From Fundidesulfovibrio magnetotacticus (GTDB taxonomy: Bacteria; Desulfobacterota; Desulfovibrionia; Desulfovibrionales; Desulfovibrionaceae), in assembly GCF_013019105.1 (NCBI RefSeq), contig NZ_BLTE01000023.1, positions 1 to 47,563 on the forward strand: a stretch of 47,563 bases of DNA, written 5' to 3'. The notes beneath the pieces are model-generated. The model saw only the letters and a list, made by a program, of their open reading frames with translations, was not told where the DNA came from and searched no databases. Of this stretch, positions 8,008 to 16,665 are shown one piece after another; position 1 is the first letter of the stretch, and the number at the start of each line of letters is the position of its first letter. The translations under genes were made by a program, and so were the position numbers.

Positions 8008-8457
8008 TCAAAATTCCCCGTCCAGGAGCAGGTGCGAATAATAACCCAGCACGGCGGCGAGGTAGAAGGGCAGCAGGACTTTCAAGGCGACGCCCATGAG
8101 CATCATGGGCGCGATGAGGATGGGGCTGGGGATGACGAGCCCGGCCCACCAGGTGTGGGTCCATCCCCGATGGGAACCGATGGCGGGGAGGATGGCGCAG
8201 AAGCCCAGGAGCGCGGCATAGCGGTACTGTTCGCGCAGGATGAGCACTGCGTCGGCGGCCAGGGCCACGCCGTAGTAGAGGTGTCGGCCTTTGGAGCTGG
8301 TGTCCACGTCGGGGAAGAGCGCGCCCAGCACGGCCAGGGCGGCCATGAGGGCCATGGTCTTGGGATCGGGTTTGTAGAGGCCGAGCCACCACGCTCCGCC
8401 CAGGGCGGTTGCTGTAGCGGCCAGGGCTCCCGCGATGTGTCCTTTGTAGCCGGGCAT
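8008..8457 (-). CDS. YdjM-like membrane-bound metal-dependent hydrolase
   Basis: This 149-residue membrane protein has about four hydrophobic helices. Conserved polar residues of the YdjM (DUF457-like) family are present: His7 in KGHIAG, the DVD in LFPDVDTSSKGR, HRGWTHT in the middle, and HLLLD at the C-terminus. These are the presumed metal ligands; the substrate is unknown, though E. coli YdjM is SOS-regulated. No convincing ribosome-binding site precedes the ATG. It lies between the hairpin-rich tract and the Suf genes and seems to be a single gene. Confidence 0.82.
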   Translation of the reverse strand: MPGYKGHIAGALAATATALGGAWWLGLYKPDPKTMALMAALAVLGALFPDVDTSSKGRHLYYGVALAADAVLILREQYRYAALLGFCAILPAIGSHRGWTHTWWAGLVIPSPILIAPMMLMGVALKVLLPFYLAAVLGYYSHLLLDGEF

Positions 8458-8571
8458 GTGGGGCGGGGCTAGCAGTTCGCGGCGGGAAGTTCAAGCCTGG
8501 TGGCCGTTTGAGAAAAGGCCGGGCCGGAGCATCGTCCCGGCCCGGCCTTGCGATCGAGGGCGGTCAACGGT

Positions 8572-9729
8572 TTAGAACATGTCCTTTTCGCATTCGGAGA
8601 TGGTCTCGTCGATGACCTTCTTGAGCTTGTCGGGCAGGCCCATGATGTCCACGTTGAGGAATCCGCGCACGATGGTGGAAGTGGCTTCCTCCTCGTCGAG
8701 GCCGCGCGCCATGAGGTATTCGATCTCTTCCTGGGCGATCTTGCCCACGGCGGCCTCGTGGGAGAGTTCCACGCCGTCCACGGTGGCTTCCAGTTCGGGG
8801 ATGGCGTGGATGACGCCGCCGCCGAGGATCAGGCCCTTGCACTCCAGGTGTCCGCGCGCGGGCACGGCGTTGCCGGCGATGTGGCCTCGGGCGATGATGG
8901 TGCCGCCGGTGGTGATGGTGCGCGCGATCATTTCGCCTCGCGTGTCGGGCGCGGCCAGGATGATACGGCTGCCGGTGTCCAGGTGGGAGCCCGTCGGGGC
9001 CACCATCACGGAGTTGAAGCGGGCCACCGCGCCCTCTCCCGCCAGGGTGACGGTGGGGTACATCTGGAGGTCGCGCACGGGCTTCAACAGCACGTAGTTG
9101 TTGAGGAACACACCGCCCTCCTCCACCTTACCGGCGGAGCGCGGGCGCACAACGGTGTTCTCGGCCCAGTTGTGGATCATGGTGAAGGTGAGCTTGGCGT
9201 TCTTCTTCACGAAGAATTCGGAGATGCCCAGGTGCGCCGCGCCCTTGGAGGAATGGGCCACGGAGCATCCGGTGATGATGTGCAACTCCGAGTCTTCCTC
9301 GACAACGATGATGTTGTGCACGGCCTGACCGGTCATGTCGCCCTTGATGAACAGGCAGGACTGCACGGGCTCCGTGATCTTCGCGCCCTTCTCGGTGCGG
9401 ATGAAGTATCCGCCGTGGAGGTCGCTGGCGGCCTTGCGGGTGAAGTCGTCCTTGTCCTTGTCGACAAGGGTCCACATGTATTCCTTGAGGCCGTCGTACT
9501 TGGCCATTGCGGACTTGATGTCCAGGATCTCCACGCCGGGGCGCTTGCTCTTGCAGTGCACCGCTCCGTGGTCCATGTGCATGTAGGTGCCGCTGACGGC
9601 GCTGGCGGCCACGTCCACGCCCGCCATGAGCAGCTGGTGCTTATCGGCCTCGTCGAGGGTGTTGAGGTCGGCGATCTGGCCCGGGGCGGGGGCGGCGAAG
9701 TCGAACTGCGAAAGGTCGATGGGCTTCAT
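8572..9729 (-). CDS. SufB/SufD-family Fe-S cluster scaffold (minimal two-gene type)
   Basis: This 385-residue protein has the right-handed beta-helix core of the SufBD family; typical segments are SCLFIKGDMTGQAVHNIIVVEE, AENTVVRPRSAGKVEEGG and the C-terminal LSHEAAVGKIAQEEIEYLMARGL. It would form the cytoplasmic scaffold on which Fe-S clusters are built with the SufC ATPase. It follows sufC by 13 bp. No sufS, sufU, sufE, sufA or second SufBD gene is nearby, and the order C then B with a short SufB matches the minimal SufBC-like systems of archaea and anaerobic bacteria. Confidence 0.87.
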   Translation of the reverse strand: MKPIDLSQFDFAAPAPGQIADLNTLDEADKHQLLMAGVDVAASAVSGTYMHMDHGAVHCKSKRPGVEILDIKSAMAKYDGLKEYMWTLVDKDKDDFTRKAASDLHGGYFIRTEKGAKITEPVQSCLFIKGDMTGQAVHNIIVVEEDSELHIITGCSVAHSSKGAAHLGISEFFVKKNAKLTFTMIHNWAENTVVRPRSAGKVEEGGVFLNNYVLLKPVRDLQMYPTVTLAGEGAVARFNSVMVAPTGSHLDTGSRIILAAPDTRGEMIARTITTGGTIIARGHIAGNAVPARGHLECKGLILGGGVIHAIPELEATVDGVELSHEAAVGKIAQEEIEYLMARGLDEEEATSTIVRGFLNVDIMGLPDKLKKVIDETISECEKDMF

Positions 9730-9742
9730 GGGAAACTCCGTA

Positions 9743-10501
9743 TCAGGCCAGGCAGCGCAGGCATTCCTGGTAGCCGAAGCGGCTGACGTGGTCGAGGATG
9801 TCGCGGGGGTTGGATTCGCAGCAGAGCTTGCCTTCGTACATCACCTGACCGCGGTCGGCGTTGATGTATTCGAGGATGTAGCCCGTGTGCGTGATGATCA
9901 GGCCGGCCACGTGGCGTCCGCATTTGGCCATGCGCAGGCTGCGTTCGGTGCCCATGGCGCATTCGCCGCCCAACAGTTCGCGCACGGTGTTGCCGATGAG
10001 CTTCATGTTTTCCAGGTCCACGCCGGACTCGGGCTCGTCGAAGAGCACCATGTGGGGCTGCTGGGCCATGAGCTGGAGCAGCTCCGAGCGCTTGATTTCG
10101 CCGCCGGAGAAGCCCGCGTTGACGTCGCGGTCCAGGAAGGTGTCCATGTTCACGCGGTGCGCCAGGGCGTCCACGGCCACGGGCCTGCCCTGGGCGGTCA
10201 TGGAGACCAGGTGGCGCAGCTTGAGGCCGTGGATGGTGGGCGGGCGCTGGAAGGACATGCCGATGCCCAGCTTGGCGCGCTCGTGGATGGGGGCGTGGGT
10301 GATGTCGTGCCCCCGGAACATGATGCGCCCTTCGGTGATGGTATAATTGCCGAAGCCCATGAGGGTCATGAGCAGGGTCGTCTTGCCGGAACCGTTGGGT
10401 CCGAAGAGGATGAAGGTCTCGTTTTCCTTGATTTCCAGGTCGATGCCCTTGAGCACCTCCCGGTCGCCGATCTTCACGTGCAGGTTTTCGATACTGAGCA
10501 T
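9743..10501 (-). CDS. sufC: SufC-type ABC ATPase for Fe-S cluster assembly
   Basis: This 252-residue cytoplasmic ABC ATPase has Walker A GPNGSGKTTLL near residue 37, signature FSGGEIKRSELLQ near 140, and Walker B MVLFDEPESGVD near 163. SGVD after the Walker B Glu and the overall length are typical of SufC. It powers cluster assembly on the SufB-type scaffold encoded 13 bp downstream. The start is the ATG of MLSIENLHVKI, with GAGG five bases upstream; a longer frame begins at 10546 but has no family counterpart. A 20-bp dyad lies 27 bp upstream. Confidence 0.92.
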   Translation of the reverse strand: MLSIENLHVKIGDREVLKGIDLEIKENETFILFGPNGSGKTTLLMTLMGFGNYTITEGRIMFRGHDITHAPIHERAKLGIGMSFQRPPTIHGLKLRHLVSMTAQGRPVAVDALAHRVNMDTFLDRDVNAGFSGGEIKRSELLQLMAQQPHMVLFDEPESGVDLENMKLIGNTVRELLGGECAMGTERSLRMAKCGRHVAGLIITHTGYILEYINADRGQVMYEGKLCCESNPRDILDHVSRFGYQECLRCLA

Positions 10502-10527
10502 GGAAGCCTCGTTGTTGGGGGGGACGC

Positions 10528-10547
10528 CTTGGCCAGCGCGGGCCAAG
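10528..10547. promoter_or_regulatory. Perfect dyad upstream of sufC
   Basis: CTTGGCC (10528-10534) and GGCCAAG (10541-10547) form a perfect 7-bp inverted repeat with a 6-base spacer in the 94-bp gap between rhomboid and sufC. It could be an operator for the Fe-S genes or the terminator stem of the rhomboid transcript; no T run follows. Confidence 0.4.
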
Positions 10548-10595
10548 CGGGATGGATACGCGCGGACGCCCGCGATGTCCAGAACGGCGGCCGGG

Positions 10596-11387
10596 TCACT
10601 CCCGCCGGTAGGCGCGGCTCTCGGGCAGGTAGCAGTAGCGGCAGTCCCGCTTGGACAGAACGCTCACGAGGAACATGCCGAAGGCGAAGCCCCCTGCGTG
10701 GGCCCACCAGGCCACGGATTGGCCGTCCACTCCTGCTCCGGTCTCCGAGAGGCCGGACCAGACCTGGATAATGAACCAGAGCCCCAGAAAGAGCGTGGCC
10801 GGCACTTCGACGATCCACGGGATGAAGATGATGGGAATGAGCACGATGACGCGCGCGTGGGGGAAGAGCCGGAAATAGCCCCCCATCACCCCGGCGATGG
10901 CCCCGGACGCACCCACCACGGGCATGCGCGAGTCCGCGTTGAAGGCCACGTGCAGGGCCAGGGCGGCCAGACCAGAAAGCAGGTAGAACAGGGCGAAGCG
11001 CCGGTGGCCCAGGGCGTCCTCAACGTTGTCCGCGAAGACCCAGAACACCCACATGTTCAGGAGAAAGTGCATCCAGCCGCCGTGCAGGAACATGTAGGTG
11101 ACGGCCGTGGACCATGCCCCGCGGGGATAGCCCATGGCCAGGGCCAGTTCCGGGCTGGTGAAGCGCAGCGGCACGGCCCCGTGCAGGTTGAAGAGCAGGG
11201 CCTGGCCGCGCTCCGTGAGGAAGAGCTCCCCCACGAACACCGCCGCGTTCAGGAAAAAAATCGTCCAGACCACGAGAGGCACGCGGATGCGCGGGATGTT
11301 GTCCTTGAGGGGGATCACGCGCCACGCCCCGGGGCGCGGCGCGAAACCCGCGCGAGAGGATCGGGAGCCGTCATCATCTAGGAACAA
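10596..11387 (-). CDS. Rhomboid-family intramembrane serine protease
   Basis: This 263-residue polytopic membrane protein has the rhomboid catalytic dyad: Ser in GASGAIAG (helix 4, near residue 162) and His in AHAGGFAFG (helix 6, near residue 233). The TM2 HGGWMHFLLNMWVFW motif is also present. It would cleave transmembrane segments within the bilayer; no substrate is evident. About seven helices, with a short Cys-containing tail (CRYC). Its first codons overlap the last 10 bases of the upstream RluA-CoaE gene, so translation is probably coupled. A shorter start near V24 (GTG) cannot be excluded. Confidence 0.9.
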   Translation of the reverse strand: MFLDDDGSRSSRAGFAPRPGAWRVIPLKDNIPRIRVPLVVWTIFFLNAAVFVGELFLTERGQALLFNLHGAVPLRFTSPELALAMGYPRGAWSTAVTYMFLHGGWMHFLLNMWVFWVFADNVEDALGHRRFALFYLLSGLAALALHVAFNADSRMPVVGASGAIAGVMGGYFRLFPHARVIVLIPIIFIPWIVEVPATLFLGLWFIIQVWSGLSETGAGVDGQSVAWWAHAGGFAFGMFLVSVLSKRDCRYCYLPESRAYRRE

Positions 11388-13069
11388 TACCCCTTCACGC
11401 GCATCCAGGCAAGCAGGGAGGCGACGCCGGCCCGGCGCAGGCCCGCAAGATCACGGAGCAGACGGGCGGCGGCCCGGTCCACGGCGGCAAGGTCCGAGGC
11501 GTTCTCCACCACGAAGGCGCAGGCAGCGAGCTTCTTCTCCCGGGGCCACTGCCAGGAGTCCACCTGTGCGGACAGGGCGTCGTCCCAGCCGCGCTTCTTG
11601 CGCAGGCGTTGATGGCGCAGGTCATCCGGGCAGTCCACGCCGACCACGAGGTCCACGGCCCCAGCGCCGGTCCATCCCGCCTCCAGGAGCATGGGGACCT
11701 CGGCGAAGGCCACGCGGACGCGCGTCTGCTCGCGCCAGAAGTCCTCCAGGCCGCCGCGCACCACGGGATAGAGCAGCTCCATCACTTCGCGGCGCAGGCT
11801 CTCGGAGGCGCGCATGGCGGCCAGGAGCGCGGCCTTGTCCACCCCGCCACGGGCCTCGGGCACGAAGCGTTCCCCGAAGCGGGAGCGCAGGAGGTTCGCG
11901 CCGTCGCGGCCCGGCTCGTAGAGCGCGGCCACGTAGCGGTCGGCGCTCCACGCGGGCAGGCCTCGGGCCTCGAAGGCTGAAAGCAGCGCGCTCTTGCCCG
12001 AGCCCGGGAGCCCCACCACGCCCACGCGCTGGCAGCCGCGGCCAAGATGGAGCAGCACGCGCCAGAAATCCCCGGGCGGCGGACAGACGAAATCGAGGCG
12101 TTCCGGAACGCCCTCCTCCGACTCGCTGGAACCAAAGGCCGGATGCGGCAGCCCCAGCTTCCAGGCGTGGAGCATCTGGCGCGAGGCCAGCTTGTGCAGC
12201 AGCGGGTCGGAGCGCTTCAGCTCGGCCTGCTCGCGCGAGGCGTACACGACGTCGCCCAGCAGGGGATGCCCCGCATGGGCCAGGTGCACGCGGATCTGGT
12301 GCGTACGCCCGGTGTCGATCTCCACTTCCAGCAGGCTCGCCCGGCCCGAGGGGGCGCTCCAGGCCACGCGCCAGCGGCTGTGGGCCTCGCGGCCGCCGCG
12401 CTGCACGCACATGCGCGTCTTGTGGGAGGGGTCGCGGCCGATGGGGGCGTCGGAAGAGCCCACGTCCCGGGCGGGCCTGCCGTGCACCAGGGCAAGATAG
12501 GTCTTGGAGACCTCGCGCCCGGCGAAAGCCTCGGAGAGGCGCAGACGCGCGGCCTCGTGGAGCGCCACGGCCAGGAGCCCCGAGGTGTCCTTGTCGATGC
12601 GGTGGACGATGCCCGGGCGCTGCCCTTCGATGCGCGCCAGTTCGGGAAAGTGGTGCAGCAGCCGGTTGACCAGCGTGCCTTCGGGACAGCTGGGGGCGGG
12701 GTGCACGGTGAGGCCCGGGGGCTTGTCCAGCACCAGGAGGTGGGCGTCGCGGTAGAGCACGTGCAGCCCGCCCTGCTCGGGCGCGGGCGTGTCCCGCGCT
12801 TCGGGGATGTCCAAGGTCAGGGCCTCGCCGCCGCCCAGCTTGTGGGAGGGACGCGTGACGCTCTGACCGTCCACGCGGGCCAGCCCCGCCTTGATCCACT
12901 CCTGGATCCTGGAGCGGGCCACGGGGCGGTGGGCCAGGAGCGCGGTCCAGACCTGATCGAGCCTGCCGGGCTCCGGGGCCGCGGCAGATTCGCGGGAGGC
13001 GACGGAAAGCTCGGCCGGATCGGCCGTTTCGAGAACCGGGACGCGTTTCTTGGTGCGGGAAGAGGCCAT
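11378..13069 (-). CDS. Fusion: RluA-family pseudouridine synthase + dephospho-CoA kinase
   Basis: A 563-residue two-enzyme fusion. Residues about 20-80 are an S4-like RNA-binding region. Residues 90-310 are an RluA/RluD-type pseudouridine synthase with the catalytic Asp in HRIDKDTSGLLAVA and the later GRTHQIRVHLAHAGHPLLGD. After a linker, about residues 355-545 are a CoaE-type kinase: P-loop GLPGSGKSALL, then SADRYVAALYEPG and VPMLLEAGW. CoaE phosphorylates dephospho-CoA in the last step of CoA synthesis. The P-loop is shorter than the usual GLTGGIGSGKS. The ATG at 13069 (MASSRTKKRVP) is preferred over a frame opening at 13150 that resembles no family. Both activities are inferred. Confidence 0.88.
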   Translation of the reverse strand: MASSRTKKRVPVLETADPAELSVASRESAAAPEPGRLDQVWTALLAHRPVARSRIQEWIKAGLARVDGQSVTRPSHKLGGGEALTLDIPEARDTPAPEQGGLHVLYRDAHLLVLDKPPGLTVHPAPSCPEGTLVNRLLHHFPELARIEGQRPGIVHRIDKDTSGLLAVALHEAARLRLSEAFAGREVSKTYLALVHGRPARDVGSSDAPIGRDPSHKTRMCVQRGGREAHSRWRVAWSAPSGRASLLEVEIDTGRTHQIRVHLAHAGHPLLGDVVYASREQAELKRSDPLLHKLASRQMLHAWKLGLPHPAFGSSESEEGVPERLDFVCPPPGDFWRVLLHLGRGCQRVGVVGLPGSGKSALLSAFEARGLPAWSADRYVAALYEPGRDGANLLRSRFGERFVPEARGGVDKAALLAAMRASESLRREVMELLYPVVRGGLEDFWREQTRVRVAFAEVPMLLEAGWTGAGAVDLVVGVDCPDDLRHQRLRKKRGWDDALSAQVDSWQWPREKKLAACAFVVENASDLAAVDRAAARLLRDLAGLRRAGVASLLAWMRVKGYCS

Positions 13070-13240
13070 GCGTTGTGGGATGCCCGGAAAGCCGCGCGGG
13101 GTCAACGATTGGAAACACTCAGCCACCGGCGCGGCTGAGGCGCACGGCATGGCGGGATGCCTGGCCCGCGACGGAGACGTCCGTAGCGGCCCGCACCCGG
13201 CGGCGCAAGCCGACAGACTGCGAGGCGAAAGGCGCGGGAC

Positions 13241-13277
13241 AAAAGGAAAGAGCCCGCACGGCCACGCCGGCGGGCTC
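13241..13277 (-). terminator. Rho-independent terminator of rpsT
   Basis: On the minus strand, GAGCCCGC (13277-13270) pairs with GCGGGCTC (13257-13250), followed by TTTCCTTTTG. It lies 24 bp after the rpsT stop codon. Confidence 0.8.
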
Positions 13278-13300
13278 GGGAATGCTTCGTCTGCCGGTGG

Positions 13301-13567
13301 CTAGACCGCGAGCTTGTTCACGGCCAGATTCAGCCGGGAAACCTTGCGGGCGGCGGTCTTCCAGTGGATGATCTGTTTGGAGGCGGCGCCGTCGAGCACG
13401 GCGGTGGCGGCCCGCAGAGCGTCCTGGGCGGCGGCGGTGTCCTTGGACTCCACGGCCTCGCGCACGGCCTTGATGGCGTTCTTCACACGGGTCTTCATGG
13501 CGCGGTTGCGGGCACGGGCGATCAGGCTCTGACGGTGCCTCTTCAGCGCGGACTTATGATTGGCCAA
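13301..13567 (-). CDS. rpsT: 30S ribosomal protein S20
   Basis: This 88-residue basic helical protein binds 16S rRNA in the small subunit. The start [26 protein letters not shown] and the end [11 protein letters not shown] are diagnostic for bS20, and length is normal. It is flanked by a good terminator and a 107-bp gap to glyS, so it probably has its own promoter. GGAGG lies about eight bases before the ATG. Confidence 0.97.
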   Translation of the reverse strand: MANHKSALKRHRQSLIARARNRAMKTRVKNAIKAVREAVESKDTAAAQDALRAATAVLDGAASKQIIHWKTAARKVSRLNLAVNKLAV

Positions 13568-13674
13568 GGGATTTCCCTCCTCGCTTCAATTTCAAAGACG
13601 GATTTAATAGGCCGGAGTGCGACGGGTGTCAAGCATTTCCCGTCGAATTTCCCGGCCGCCGCATACATTTTCCG

Positions 13675-15759
13675 CTAGACCTGCAGGGCCGAGAAGTCGG
13701 CTAGCCTGCCCAGGCGGTCCACCAGGGAGCGCAGGAGGTTGAGCCGAGCGCGCCGCTGGCCCTCGTCCTCGCACATCACCATCACGTTGTCGAAGAAGGC
13801 GTCCACGCTGGGGCGCAGCTCTCCCAGGAGCCCGAAGAGGGCGTCGTAATCGTCGTCTGCCCAGAGGGTCTCGAAGCGGGCCGCCGTGGCCTCCAGGGCC
13901 TCGGCCAGGGCCAGTTCGGCGGGTTCCACAAGCAGGGACTTGTCCACCTGGCCCGTAAGCTCCATGCTGGAGGCCTGCTTGCGGATGATGTTGGCAGCGC
14001 GCTTGAAGGCCAGCACCGCCTGGTCGAAGCCCTGGGACTTGCTGAAGCGCGTCAGGGCCGCCGTGCGGGCCTCCAGGGACCATGGGTCGGTGAAGCCCGC
14101 GCCCAGGGCCGCCTCGGCCACCTGGGGCCGCACGCCGCGTCCCAGAAGCCAGGCCTTCAGGCGCGAACCGAAGAACTCCACGAGCTTTGCACGGGCCTCC
14201 TCCGGGTCGAGCTTCCAGGTCACCCCTTTGTAGTCCGCGAAGGCGGCCCGGGCCAGTTCGCCCAGGTCCAGGCGCAGGCCGTGCTCCACAAGGATGCGGC
14301 ACACGCCGAGCGTCTGGCGGCGCAGGGCGTAAGGGTCCGCCGCGCCGGTGGGGATCATGTCCAGGCCGAAGCATCCGGCCAGGGTGTCCATCTTGTCGGC
14401 AACGGCCAGGAGCGCGCCGCCCAGGTCGGCGGGCACGGGGCTCTCAGGGCCAAGCGGCAGATACTGCCCGGCCACGGCCTTGGCCACGGCCTCCTTCTCC
14501 CCCTTGCGCCGGGCGTAGATGCCGCCCATCACGCCCTGGAGGTCGGCGAACTCGCCCACCATCTCGGAAACCAGGTCGGCCTTGCAGATGCGGCCCGCGC
14601 GGGGCAGGCTGGCGGCCATTTCCGGGGCCAGGTGCGCGGCAAGCCAGGCGCAGAGGGTCTCCACGCGACGGCTCTTGGCCCCCATGGAGCCCAGGGGGGC
14701 CAGGAAGGTCACGTTTTCGAGCTTGGCGAGCCACGCGTCCAGGCTGGCCTGCAGGTCGGTCTCCCAGAAGAAGCGGGCGTCCTCCAGTCGGGCCTTGAGC
14801 ACGCGCTCCCAGCCCTTGCGCACCAGGGCCACGTCGGTGGGCTCGATGCCGGAGGTGGTCAGGAAGTGCGGCAGGAGCTTCCCGGAGGCGTCCTCCACGC
14901 CGAAGCTCTTCTGGTGGCTCTCCATGCTGGTGAGCAGCACCTCGCGGGGCAGCTCCAGGTAGCGCGGGTCGAAGTTGCCCAGGATCACCAGGGGGCGCTC
15001 CACCAGGCCGCAGACCTCTTCCAGCAGGCGCTCGTTGACCACGGGCTTGCCGCCCACGGCCCGGGCGGCCTTCTCGCACTGCTCCAGAATGGAGACGCGC
15101 CGGGCCTTGGCGTCCAGAACCACCCTGCCCTTTTCGCCCAGCGTGGAGAAATAGTCGTCCGCGGAGCCCAGTTCCCAGGGGCCCGGGCCCATCACCCGGT
15201 GTCCGCGCGTTGCGCGCCCGGAGGCCACCCGCGCCACCTCGAAGGGGACCACCTGGTCGTCGAGCAGGGCCACGATCCAGCGGATGGGCCTGCCGAAGGT
15301 GTAGTCGAGGCTGCCCCAGTGCATCTTCTTGGGGAAGTTCAGGGCCTTGAGCGCCGCCGGGCAGATTGCGGGCAACAGGTCCAGGGCCATGGCCCCGCCG
15401 GTGGCCTTGCGCACGGCCAGGTACTGCCCCTTGGGGGTGTCCACGGTGAACACGTCGGAGAAATCCGCCCCCTGGCCTTTGGCGAAGCCTAGGGCCGCGG
15501 CGGTGGGATTGCCCGAGGCGTCGTAGGAGGCGCGCACGGGGGGGCCGGTGACCACCTCCTCCTCGCGGCGCTGCACGGCCTCCAGTTCCGAGACCAGGGC
15601 GGTGAGGCGACGGGGCGTTGCCCAGGTCTCCACCTTTGCAAAGCCGAGCTTGTGCTGTTCCAGGAGTCCGGCCAGGCCCTGGCGCAGCTCGGCGCACAGG
15701 GAGGCCAGGAAGCGCGACGGCATTTCCTCGAAGCCGATTTCCAACAGGAAGGATGGCAT
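13675..15759 (-). CDS. glyS: Glycyl-tRNA synthetase beta subunit
   Basis: This 694-residue subunit of the bacterial heterotetrameric (alpha2-beta2) GlyRS binds tRNA-Gly. The start MPSFLLEIGFEEMPSRFL is characteristic, as are VFTVDTPKGQYLAVRK, LPKKMHW-type (NFPKKMHWG) and MESHQKSFGVED further along. A C-terminal DALR-like anticodon-binding region ends with NLLRSLVDRLGRLADFSAL. It follows glyQ by 12 bp in the usual alpha-beta order, so the pair is one operon. Confidence 0.97.
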   Translation of the reverse strand: MPSFLLEIGFEEMPSRFLASLCAELRQGLAGLLEQHKLGFAKVETWATPRRLTALVSELEAVQRREEEVVTGPPVRASYDASGNPTAAALGFAKGQGADFSDVFTVDTPKGQYLAVRKATGGAMALDLLPAICPAALKALNFPKKMHWGSLDYTFGRPIRWIVALLDDQVVPFEVARVASGRATRGHRVMGPGPWELGSADDYFSTLGEKGRVVLDAKARRVSILEQCEKAARAVGGKPVVNERLLEEVCGLVERPLVILGNFDPRYLELPREVLLTSMESHQKSFGVEDASGKLLPHFLTTSGIEPTDVALVRKGWERVLKARLEDARFFWETDLQASLDAWLAKLENVTFLAPLGSMGAKSRRVETLCAWLAAHLAPEMAASLPRAGRICKADLVSEMVGEFADLQGVMGGIYARRKGEKEAVAKAVAGQYLPLGPESPVPADLGGALLAVADKMDTLAGCFGLDMIPTGAADPYALRRQTLGVCRILVEHGLRLDLGELARAAFADYKGVTWKLDPEEARAKLVEFFGSRLKAWLLGRGVRPQVAEAALGAGFTDPWSLEARTAALTRFSKSQGFDQAVLAFKRAANIIRKQASSMELTGQVDKSLLVEPAELALAEALEATAARFETLWADDDYDALFGLLGELRPSVDAFFDNVMVMCEDEGQRRARLNLLRSLVDRLGRLADFSALQV

Positions 15760-15771
15760 GTCTTGCGTCCT

Positions 15772-16641
15772 TTAGCGTTGCAGGAGGGGGTGGCCCATTT
15801 CGGCGCGCTGGGCGGCGTAGAGCCTCGCCAGGGCGGAGGCCAGGGCGCGCACGCGGGCGATGTAGCCCGTGCGCTCGGTGATGGAGATGGCCCCCCGGGC
15901 CTGGAGCATGTTGAAGGTGTGCGAGCAGCGCAGGCAGTAGTCGTAGGCGGGCCAGGGCAGGCCCAGCTCGCAAAGGCGCTTGCACTCGGCCTCGCAGGAG
16001 TTGAAAAAGCCGAGGAGCATGGCGGCGTCGGCGTGCTCGAAGTTGTATTTCGAGTGTTCCACCTCGCCCTGGTGGTGCACCTGGCCGTAGGTCACGGAGT
16101 CGTTCCAGGCCAGATCGTAGACGGACTCTTTCTCCTGGAGATACATGGAGATGCGCTCCAGGCCGTAGGTGATTTCCACGGACACGGGCGAGAGTTCGAT
16201 GCCGCCCACCTGCTGGAAGTAGGTGAACTGCGTGACCTCCATGCCGTTGAGCCACACCTCCCAGCCCAGGCCCGATGCGCCCAGGGTGGGGGATTCCCAG
16301 TCGTCCTCGACGAAGCGGATGTCGTGGGCCTCGGGGGGCACGCCCAGGGCGCGCAGGCTCTCCAGGTAGAGATCCTGCACGTTGTCGGGCGAGGGCTTCA
16401 GAATCACCTGGAACTGGTAGTAGTGCTGGAGGCGGTTGGGGTTCTCGCCGTAGCGGCCGTCGGTGGGCCTCCGGGAGGGTTCCACGTAGGCCGCGCGCCA
16501 GGGCTCGGGGCCGATGCCGCGGAAGAACGTGGAGGGGTTGAAGGTCCCCGCGCCCACTTCCAGGTCGTAGGGCTGGACGATCAGGCATCCCTGCCTGGCC
16601 CAATAGGACTGCAGGGTGAGGATGACGTCTTGGAAGTTCAT
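15772..16641 (-). CDS. glyQ: Glycyl-tRNA synthetase alpha subunit
   Basis: This 289-residue class II catalytic subunit makes glycyl-adenylate and charges tRNA-Gly with the beta subunit. The start [19 protein letters not shown] and the run [18 protein letters not shown] are near-invariant in GlyQ; motif 2 ([19 protein letters not shown]) and motif 3-like [13 protein letters not shown] follow. Length is normal. It lies between recO and glyS with short gaps. Confidence 0.97.
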   Translation of the reverse strand: MNFQDVILTLQSYWARQGCLIVQPYDLEVGAGTFNPSTFFRGIGPEPWRAAYVEPSRRPTDGRYGENPNRLQHYYQFQVILKPSPDNVQDLYLESLRALGVPPEAHDIRFVEDDWESPTLGASGLGWEVWLNGMEVTQFTYFQQVGGIELSPVSVEITYGLERISMYLQEKESVYDLAWNDSVTYGQVHHQGEVEHSKYNFEHADAAMLLGFFNSCEAECKRLCELGLPWPAYDYCLRCSHTFNMLQARGAISITERTGYIARVRALASALARLYAAQRAEMGHPLLQR

Positions 16642-16665
16642 GAAGGCTCCTCTGGGGTTAAGGCG

